12,121 bases of DNA, taken from Chlamydiota bacterium (GTDB taxonomy: Bacteria; Chlamydiota; Chlamydiia; Chlamydiales; Rhabdochlamydiaceae). The stretch is from the NCBI GenBank assembly GCA_016866585.1, contig VGMB01000022.1:1-12121 (forward strand), given 5' to 3'. Numbering within the stretch: position 1 is the first letter of the stretch; the number at the start of each line of letters is the position of its first letter. This document shows, in pieces, positions 6,868 through 12,121 of the stretch. The notes beneath the pieces were generated by a model. It worked only from the letters and a program-made list of their open reading frames with translations. It was not told where the DNA came from and did not search any database. The position numbers were made by a program, and so were the translations under genes.

Positions 6868-7419
6868 ATGAGCTCAATTATTACTAGTTCAAGTGTTGCT
6901 AAAGAATCTTATTATCAACAAGAATTCGACAAGGAAAATGTTGTACCCGAGATTGCTAGGAAAGTTACTTCAGCGGCGACTAGATCTATTATGTGGGCTG
7001 ATCAAATTGAAAATGTGCTTGAGATTTCAACAAGAGCAGAGTTAATAGAAGCTGCCGAAAATCCTTTATGGCACGATATGAATTCACTTGGAATTGAAGC
7101 TATGATTCAAAGAAATGACCCTGAAGAGCTGCAGGAGTACGAAGAATCATACCGCATGCTTCAAGATCCCTCAGTGGAAGGGTTTGTTTGCGATTTGTAT
7201 AATCCAGGGAAGTATGTAATTTCCTACAGTGCTCATCAAGAGGATCAAGAGATTGCAGATGCGTGCCTTACAGAGTCTAATCCAGACCTTTTAGCTATGA
7301 TCAGTGGCTTAAATGATCAAGAGCTCTTCCTTTTGATAGGTAAACTAAAGGAGCTCATGAAATCAAGAGAGTCAGCAACTACAGACATGAAGCATCATTT
7401 TAAACCTATCGGGTTATAG
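6868..7419 (+). CDS. Hypothetical protein, 183 aa, with Ser-rich N-terminus; candidate secreted protein
   Basis: I do not recognise this protein. ATG 6868 is supported by AAAGG just upstream and a near-consensus promoter. A strong terminator follows 32 bases after the stop, so it is a stand-alone transcript. The N-terminus (MSSIITSSSVAKESYYQQ) is rich in Ser, Thr and Tyr without hydrophobic core, as in many T3SS effectors, and resembles the N-termini of the protease (MSIYNSF) and NEL-like (MSFISS) proteins earlier in the window. The rest is acidic and probably helical, with Glu-rich segments (RNDPEELQEYEESYRM) and a Leu-rich helix near the end (DQELFLLIGKLKELMK). No membrane span, metal site or catalytic motif is visible. 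Secretion is inference from composition only. Confidence 0.8.
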   Translation: MSSIITSSSVAKESYYQQEFDKENVVPEIARKVTSAATRSIMWADQIENVLEISTRAELIEAAENPLWHDMNSLGIEAMIQRNDPEELQEYEESYRMLQDPSVEGFVCDLYNPGKYVISYSAHQEDQEIADACLTESNPDLLAMISGLNDQELFLLIGKLKELMKSRESATTDMKHHFKPIGL

Positions 7420-7451
7420 ATCGTTTCTTATCATCTCAAATCGCCCAATCC

Positions 7452-7476
7452 AGGACTCTTAAGGAGTCCTTTTTTT
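7452..7476 (+). terminator. Rho-independent terminator
   Basis: AGGACTC (7452-7458) and GAGTCCT (7464-7470) form a 7-bp stem with a 5-base loop (TTAAG), directly followed by TTTTTT (7471-7476). It ends the transcript of the 183-aa gene. Confidence 0.9.
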
Positions 7477-7516
7477 ATGCAAAAAAGCAGCCTAATATTG
7501 AGTTTTTTTTCTCTTT

Positions 7517-7584
7517 AGAAGTGCGATTAAGAAACATACTTTTTGGGTTGAAAACTTCAAGAGATGTAACCTTAGCGCACTTCT
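7517..7584. other. Long nested inverted repeat, possible structured RNA or regulatory element
   Basis: Four nested arms fold into one rod: AGAAGTGCG (7517-7525) with CGCACTTCT (7576-7584), TAAG (7528-7531) with CTTA (7571-7574), ACAT (7534-7537) with ATGT (7564-7567), and TTGAA (7548-7552) with TTCAA (7556-7560). No T-run follows on the + strand, and it lies 120 bases upstream of the amylase promoter, so it is neither an obvious terminator nor a leader attenuator. It dominates the 335-base gap 7420-7754, which has no gene of its own. It may be a small RNA, a remnant of a mobile element, or a DNA regulatory site. Confidence 0.45.
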
Positions 7585-7659
7585 TATCTCATGTGTTTCT
7601 AGATAAAATAATTAAATAAGATTTGGGATCATCTTCCAGCTATGCAAATCTAAATTCAT

Positions 7660-7673
7660 AGCATATTTATGCT
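7660..7673. promoter_or_regulatory. Palindrome upstream of the amylase promoter, possible operator
   Basis: AGCATA-TT-TATGCT is a perfect 6+6 dyad centred 38 bases upstream of the -35 box of the glucan operon, where an activator could bind. No matching regulator gene is in the window. Chance is a real alternative. Confidence 0.3.
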
Positions 7674-7704
7674 GTTTCGTATTGAGGGTATTTCGAGTAT
7701 TTAT

Positions 7705-7733
7705 TTGACAATTCCTGGTTTCTTGGTTATCTG
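7705..7733 (+). promoter_or_regulatory. Promoter of the amylase-porin-malQ operon
   Basis: A perfect -35 TTGACA (7705-7710) is followed after 17 bases by TATCTG (7728-7733), a poor -10 with the first three bases right. A strong -35 with a weak -10 is consistent with a regulated promoter. Transcription from about 7740 would exclude the TTG at 7734 as start and supports ATG 7755. Confidence 0.5.
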
Positions 7734-7754
7734 TTGATTTTAGGACAGGTTCAT

Positions 7755-9650
7755 ATGAAAGATATTTTAGATCTTGCTATTTCTATATTTAAAAATTTTA
7801 GTGTAGCGGAGTTGAATTCGATAACGGATTTTCTCAGAGTATTAACTTTTACAGATAAGCAAGTGGTAATAGAACAAGGGCAAGCGAACCTTAAAGTATA
7901 TTACATTCTACAAGGGGTTGCTGTTGTATCTAAATTGGAGCCTAGTGGTCATAGTGTGCTGATTGCTGTTTTGGGGGTAGGAGATACTTTTGGTGAAATC
8001 AGTGTACTTACTAAAAAACCAACGACAGCTAGCATCATAGGTCAGCAAAATCTTAAGGTTCTTGAAATAGATGTGGGCGGGATAATAGAACATAATAAGG
8101 AGCCTGCTCTACTTGGAAAGTTGATTGTAAATCTTACAGATTCTTTGTCATCTAAATTGGAATCGAGCAAAACTATTAGAATAGCAGCGGAAGAGCCGAC
8201 AACCATTTTAAACTTATTTGGATGGAAATGGAAGGATATTCTTCATGAGATCCCTTTTCTTGCAGAGCATGGGTATGATGCTATTAAGCTTTATCCCGTT
8301 AGTGAGTTTGTTGTCAGAAAGGGAGATCCCTGGTGGGCTATTTACCAGCCTGTATCCTATTTTCTTAGTGACTACTGGGGAAGCTGTGAAGATCTAAAGT
8401 CTTTAATACACTTGGCTCATAGTTTTGGTATAAAGGTGTATGTTGATGTTGTCGGTAATCACATGGCAACAGCTGATCAAGATGAGATTGAATGGAAGGG
8501 AACAAACGGTCATACATTTACACCTTATAACTACCCCTGCATAAACTGTGATAATGATGCTTATACTAAAGATGACTTCGTGTTACATGAAGGAAAAGAA
8601 ATTGCCATCTCAAATCAAGATTATACTAAATTAGAAAGGATTTGGCATCTTGAGCACTACACTCTTTTAGGCTTACCTAAATTAAACTATGAAAAAGAGC
8701 ATGTCAAAAATGTATTACGCAAGTATGTGAATTTTTTGCTTTCTTTAGGTATAGACGGTTTTAGAGTAGATGCCGCAAAGCATCTTAATATCACAAATGC
8801 TAAGTATGTATATGAAAATTTATTGACATCTTCGGGGTCTGTTCCTTTTATCTACCAGGAGTATTTTCTTGGATCACCTGAGGGTATAGATGTAAAAAGC
8901 TATATGGAAAAATATTTTTCTCTTGGTTTTGTAACCTGCTTTTACTACGGTATCATACTATCAGATTCCATTCTTAAAAGAAACGGCAACTGCTTGCAAA
9001 AACTTGTGGAGTTTTCATTAGGAACACCATGGGTAGGTTTTCCTAATAATCGCGCTGTTGTTGTTTTAGATAATCACGATACAGAGAGATATGTCTCGGA
9101 TGGTCTAAATTATAAAAACTCGCCAAACAATGCATATGTGATTGGCTATATATTTATGTTGGCATGGCCTTTTGGTATACCAAAAATTATGTCTAGTTTT
9201 AAGTTCTCCGAACATGATGATGGTTTTCCAAAAGATTGTGTATGGAAAAATGAAAAAATCACATGTTTTGATCCAGATAGCAAGTGGGTTGCTCAACACC
9301 GATGGAATGCTATTGCAAACATGGTTTTGTTTCGTAAAAAAACAAAAAATGCCACGGGAATAACCCATAAGTGGTTAAATGGGGATCAGGTAGCTTTTGC
9401 AAGAACTCTACAAATACCAAAGAGAATGCAGTACACCACGGGCTTTGTTGTTATTAATAACACTTCTGATGTACTAGTAAATACTTTCGAAACGGGACTT
9501 CCTGATGGCAGATACGCTGACATGATCTCCTCTGTTTTTAAGGATGGTATTTGGATAGGGCCAAAAGTTGATGTCTTTAACTTCGGCATGGCTGAAATTA
9601 GGGTCGATCCTTTCAGTGCTGTAGTTCTTTGCATAGATTGTTGCGAGTGA
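7755..9650 (+). CDS. cNMP-binding-like domain fused to animal-type GH13 alpha-amylase, 631 aa
   Basis: ATG 7755 is chosen because AGGACAGG lies 5 bases upstream and the promoter falls over the earlier TTG 7734. Residues about 5-130 look like a cyclic-nucleotide-binding beta-roll: FTDKQVVIEQGQ, VYYILQGVAVV and GDTFGEISVLTKKPTTASI. The Arg that normally grips the cyclic phosphate (R-S/T-A) is Thr here, so ligand binding is doubtful. Residues about 145-631 are a GH13 alpha-amylase resembling animal-type enzymes (PWWAIYQPVSY; DVVGNH; GFRVDAAKH with nucleophile Asp339; acid/base Glu369 in YQEYF; DNHD with Asp442), so the catalytic set is complete. Arg337 matches a chloride-site Arg of that type. 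It would hydrolyse internal alpha-1,4 bonds of glycogen, starch or dextrins. There is no Sec signal, so it acts in the cytoplasm unless exported by T3SS. The porin gene starts 2 bases after the stop. Confidence 0.88.
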   Translation: MKDILDLAISIFKNFSVAELNSITDFLRVLTFTDKQVVIEQGQANLKVYYILQGVAVVSKLEPSGHSVLIAVLGVGDTFGEISVLTKKPTTASIIGQQNLKVLEIDVGGIIEHNKEPALLGKLIVNLTDSLSSKLESSKTIRIAAEEPTTILNLFGWKWKDILHEIPFLAEHGYDAIKLYPVSEFVVRKGDPWWAIYQPVSYFLSDYWGSCEDLKSLIHLAHSFGIKVYVDVVGNHMATADQDEIEWKGTNGHTFTPYNYPCINCDNDAYTKDDFVLHEGKEIAISNQDYTKLERIWHLEHYTLLGLPKLNYEKEHVKNVLRKYVNFLLSLGIDGFRVDAAKHLNITNAKYVYENLLTSSGSVPFIYQEYFLGSPEGIDVKSYMEKYFSLGFVTCFYYGIILSDSILKRNGNCLQKLVEFSLGTPWVGFPNNRAVVVLDNHDTERYVSDGLNYKNSPNNAYVIGYIFMLAWPFGIPKIMSSFKFSEHDDGFPKDCVWKNEKITCFDPDSKWVAQHRWNAIANMVLFRKKTKNATGITHKWLNGDQVAFARTLQIPKRMQYTTGFVVINNTSDVLVNTFETGLPDGRYADMISSVFKDGIWIGPKVDVFNFGMAEIRVDPFSAVVLCIDCCE

Positions 9651-9652
9651 TC

Positions 9653-10912
9653 ATGATAAAAAAAAATAACAATAATCCTTTATGCGCTTTTATCCATAGA
9701 AAAAGGGTTGTTGTATTTGGATGTTTAGTGTCTGTACTTTCCTTTCCACGAGTTGATGCGTCTTTTGACCCAGAGCTGGAAGCCGATTACAACTTGATTG
9801 AAAGACCTCAATCTTTAATTGATTCAGGCGTATATGCAGTTTTAAACTACGTAAGCGACGCTGTTACCAATCCCATAGGTGGACAAAGTCGCGGTTTTGC
9901 GTACTGTGATTCATATTTTCTAGGGTTGGGATACAATTTTGGTAACACAACACCCCTAAAAGGATTCTCTATAAATACTGGATTCGTTTTTAGAACAGGT
10001 CATAATCTAACCTCTAAGATAAACAACCAGTTTAGTGTAAATCAGGTGTATGGCGGTCAGACTTGGAAAATATATTCATTATCTCTAAGTCAGTGGATAA
10101 AGAATGATCTTATAAACATAAAAATAGGTCGGTTTGCACCAAGCGATGATTTTTTAGCATCCCCATTATATTATAGATTTGTTAATAATTCGATTAATGG
10201 TACCCCAGTTGCGATTGTATATAATATTCCATTTGCAACATACCCAAACGGGGTATGGGGTGGGTACCTTTCCGTTAAACCAAATAGACACTTCGTTTAT
10301 AAAACGGGTGTATATTCCACCAACTACCAAACTTTTGCAAATAGATATCATGGTTTTAAGTGGACGTTTGACAGTCCTTACGGCGTACTTTTTATGAATG
10401 AAGCTGATTTGATGACCGGGTCTGAGGATAATACTAAGAATAAGCCTGGTAACTATAAGATCGGCTTAGCCTACCAATTTGCTGACGTTGAAAATCATTT
10501 TGGGGGTGTATCAAAGGGGAATTACAGCTTATATTTTCTCGCAGATCAGGTGGTCTGTAGGTTGTCTGCGACAAGGTACATAACGCCGTTTATGGGGGTT
10601 TTGTATACACCGCCACAAAAATCTGTCTTCCCTTTCTTTACATTCGCCGGTTTAGCGTTTGATGGGCCAATAAAGAGTCGAAGTGAGGATGTCCTTTCGA
10701 TGATGGCTTCATGCTCATTTTATAGCAGCTCATTTGAAAATTGGACTTTTGTTAAACAGACCTATGAGATAGACATGGAGATAAATTACCAAATAAATTT
10801 TTACAGGTATTTCAATCTCACTCCTTCATTGCAATATATCGTTAATCCTCACGGATACAACACGATACAGAATGCGTGGGTTTTAGGTTTGCAGACGTAC
10901 ATAAACTTTTAA
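9653..10912 (+). CDS. OprB-family carbohydrate-selective outer-membrane porin, 419 aa
   Basis: ATG 9653 is 2 bases after the amylase stop (translational coupling); the frame also runs up to a TTG at 9629, but that would place eight residues before a clear signal peptide. The signal peptide has a basic n-region ending HRKR, a hydrophobic core VVVFGCLVSVLSF, and a VDA-type cleavage site after residue 36. The mature part has OprB-family landmarks: IGRFAPSDDFLASPLYYRFVNN followed by the NGTP segment, a WGGYL strand, KTGVY, HGFKW, PGNYKIGLAY, a DQV strand, EINYQINFYRYFNLTPSLQYI with a following NPHG, and a terminal Phe as expected of a beta-barrel. OprB porins pass glucose and related sugars, so with its neighbours it likely admits glucan oligomers. 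A run of nine A (9658-9666) lies directly after the start codon, where slippage would shift the frame. Confidence 0.9.
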   Translation: MIKKNNNNPLCAFIHRKRVVVFGCLVSVLSFPRVDASFDPELEADYNLIERPQSLIDSGVYAVLNYVSDAVTNPIGGQSRGFAYCDSYFLGLGYNFGNTTPLKGFSINTGFVFRTGHNLTSKINNQFSVNQVYGGQTWKIYSLSLSQWIKNDLINIKIGRFAPSDDFLASPLYYRFVNNSINGTPVAIVYNIPFATYPNGVWGGYLSVKPNRHFVYKTGVYSTNYQTFANRYHGFKWTFDSPYGVLFMNEADLMTGSEDNTKNKPGNYKIGLAYQFADVENHFGGVSKGNYSLYFLADQVVCRLSATRYITPFMGVLYTPPQKSVFPFFTFAGLAFDGPIKSRSEDVLSMMASCSFYSSSFENWTFVKQTYEIDMEINYQINFYRYFNLTPSLQYIVNPHGYNTIQNAWVLGLQTYINF

Positions 10913-10932
10913 AACAAACTATGAGGTAGTTT

Positions 10933-12121
10933 GTGTTTTTACTTAAAAAAACAAATAGATGTGTTTTCTTTTTGGCCTTAGTTCTTCGTATAAGTGCGCA
11001 GCAATTGTATTCGGATTCCACTCAGCAAATTGAATACACCAGTCAGGATAATTGTTTAGGCATTTATGCACTGCCTTCTTATGGTCAAAGTGTAGTTCTC
11101 ACAGATGGTTCAAGTTGGTTTGTTGATCCGAGAAATTACAAAAACACGTCAGCATGGTCAGAAAATAATCATATATATCTAACAGAAAATTCGTCTTTGT
11201 CTTATCCAACCTTAGTTGTAAATTCATCTTTGAATGATAGTGCCTCAGCGATCAGTGTTAAAGACTACCTGTATTCGTGTACAACTAAAGAAGGGTGGAA
11301 AAAAATAAAACCGAGTCGACATATTGGTGTCAATCTGAGCTTAAGCTCTATTTATTCAAAAAAAAGCTGCGGTATAGGAGAGTTTTACGATCTTATTCCT
11401 TTGATAGAATGGTGCAAGGCCGTGGGTTTTGATGTAATACAACTGTTGCCTCTTAATGATTTCGGATCCGATTATAGTCCGTATAATTCAAGTTCATCCT
11501 GCGCAATAAGCCCTTTATATTTATCTCTCAGCGAGCTTCCTTATGTCTGGCAGGATGCTGAACTCAATAAAGAAATTAAAAAGCTAAATAAATTAAATGC
11601 ATCTTCAAAAGTTCAATTTGAAAAAGTACAAAAAGGTAAGGATGCTTTTTTACAAACCTACTACACTCGTTTTTCCAAACAGTTGCAAGCTCAAGATAGC
11701 TATAAAGATTTCGAAGCCTCAAATGCATGGCTTTTACCTTATGGAGTTTTTAAAACATTAAAAACTAAATATAAAGGATTAGATCATGATAAATGGAATA
11801 AGGACGACACGGAAGTTTCTCAGGAGAGGTTTAGTGTTCTTGTAAAAGAAAATAAAGAAGAGATTGACTATCAAGTGTTTTTACAATACCTGTGCTATCT
11901 GCAATTGAAAGAGATTAAGAAAATAGCAAATGATAGTATTATTTTTCTTCTGGGAGATATCCCTATACTTGTTAATAAAGAAAGTGCAGATGTTTGGTAT
12001 GATTATAAGAATTTTAATAACGCGTTTAGTGTTGGATGTCCTCCCGATATGAATTCTGTGGATGGACAGAACTGGGGTTTTCCTTCCTATGACCTTCAGT
12101 TTATGCAACAGGATGGTTTCT
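10933..12121 (+). CDS. malQ: 4-alpha-glucanotransferase (GH77) with predicted signal peptide and extra N-terminal domain; 3' end outside window
   Basis: An in-frame TAG at 10927 blocks earlier starts. GTG 10933 has GAGG 6 bases upstream. Residues 1-22 look like a signal peptide: KKTNR, core CVFFLALVL, possible cleavage after ISA. Residues about 35-105 hold a small domain with TDGSSWFVDP, an AWSENNHIYLTEN segment and YPTLVVNSS, a pattern I associate with chlamydial exported proteins. From about residue 128 the MalQ catalytic domain begins: IGVNLSLSSIYSKKSCGIGEF, FDVIQLLPLND, SPYNSSSS, GDIPILV with a following SADVWYD, and CPPDMNSVDGQNWGFPSYD. The sequence ends at residue 396 before the catalytic Asp/Glu region. 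The enzyme normally transfers glucan segments between maltodextrins in the cytoplasm, so an exported form is unusual. It lies 20 bases after the porin gene in the same operon. Confidence 0.9.
   Translation, partial: MFLLKKTNRCVFFLALVLRISAQQLYSDSTQQIEYTSQDNCLGIYALPSYGQSVVLTDGSSWFVDPRNYKNTSAWSENNHIYLTENSSLSYPTLVVNSSLNDSASAISVKDYLYSCTTKEGWKKIKPSRHIGVNLSLSSIYSKKSCGIGEFYDLIPLIEWCKAVGFDVIQLLPLNDFGSDYSPYNSSSSCAISPLYLSLSELPYVWQDAELNKEIKKLNKLNASSKVQFEKVQKGKDAFLQTYYTRFSKQLQAQDSYKDFEASNAWLLPYGVFKTLKTKYKGLDHDKWNKDDTEVSQERFSVLVKENKEEIDYQVFLQYLCYLQLKEIKKIANDSIIFLLGDIPILVNKESADVWYDYKNFNNAFSVGCPPDMNSVDGQNWGFPSYDLQFMQQDGF

Noticed and set aside
7517..7584. The nested inverted repeat as an intrinsic terminator
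   Set aside because: No T-run follows it on the + strand, and a complete terminator already lies at 7452-7476.
7734..7754. TTG 7734 as the amylase start
   Set aside because: It overlaps the predicted -10 region, lacks a ribosome binding site, and ATG 7755 has AGGACAGG correctly spaced.
9629..9652. TTG 9629 as the porin start
   Set aside because: It would add eight residues before a good signal peptide and overlap the amylase gene; ATG 9653 fits better.
11881..12108. Open frame on the - strand inside malQ
   Set aside because: It is a shadow of malQ with no start signal or recognisable product.

Overview
The window is AT-rich and reads like a host-associated bacterium, most likely an environmental (amoeba- or protist-associated) member of the Chlamydiae. 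The basis is indirect: a MalQ whose catalytic start resembles the chlamydial type, an N-terminal DGSxW domain I associate with chlamydial exported proteins, an OprB-type porin, and several Ser-rich proteins that look like type III secretion (T3SS) effectors. No rRNA, tRNA, CRISPR array or insertion sequence was seen.

Left part (1-4024, + strand): four accessory genes. The first is cut by the window start. It ends in an acidic/phenylalanine-rich stretch, a GATA-like C-X2-C-X19-C-X2-C zinc finger and a KRKR tail, so it is a candidate mimic of a eukaryotic transcription factor. The second is an unrecognised protein whose best start signal is out of frame behind a T8 tract. The third and fourth form a two-gene operon with a visible promoter: a trypsin-like serine protease and a protein resembling the NEL (IpaH/SspH-type) ubiquitin ligase domain but with Ser in place of the catalytic Cys. 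The operon ends at a perfect 11-bp hairpin shared with the convergent next gene.

Middle (4058-7476): on the - strand, an archaeal/eukaryotic-type aspartyl-tRNA synthetase with a C-terminal YbaK/ProX-type editing domain. Divergent from it is a decayed VanX/DdpX-like D-Ala-D-Ala dipeptidase, with an N-terminal frameshift at A6 and a zinc-ligand His changed to Arg. Then comes a small unknown gene between a near-consensus promoter and a textbook terminator.

Right part (7517-12121, + strand): a glucan-utilisation operon behind a consensus -35 box, preceded by a long nested inverted repeat. It encodes an N-terminal cNMP-binding-like domain fused to an animal-type GH13 alpha-amylase, an OprB-family carbohydrate porin with a signal peptide, and a 4-alpha-glucanotransferase (MalQ, cut by the window end) that carries its own predicted signal peptide and an extra N-terminal domain. 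Together they suggest uptake of malto-oligosaccharides across the outer membrane with glucan remodelling on both sides of the inner membrane, or in the host vacuole. This glucan operon and the effector-like genes at the left are the most unusual parts of the window.
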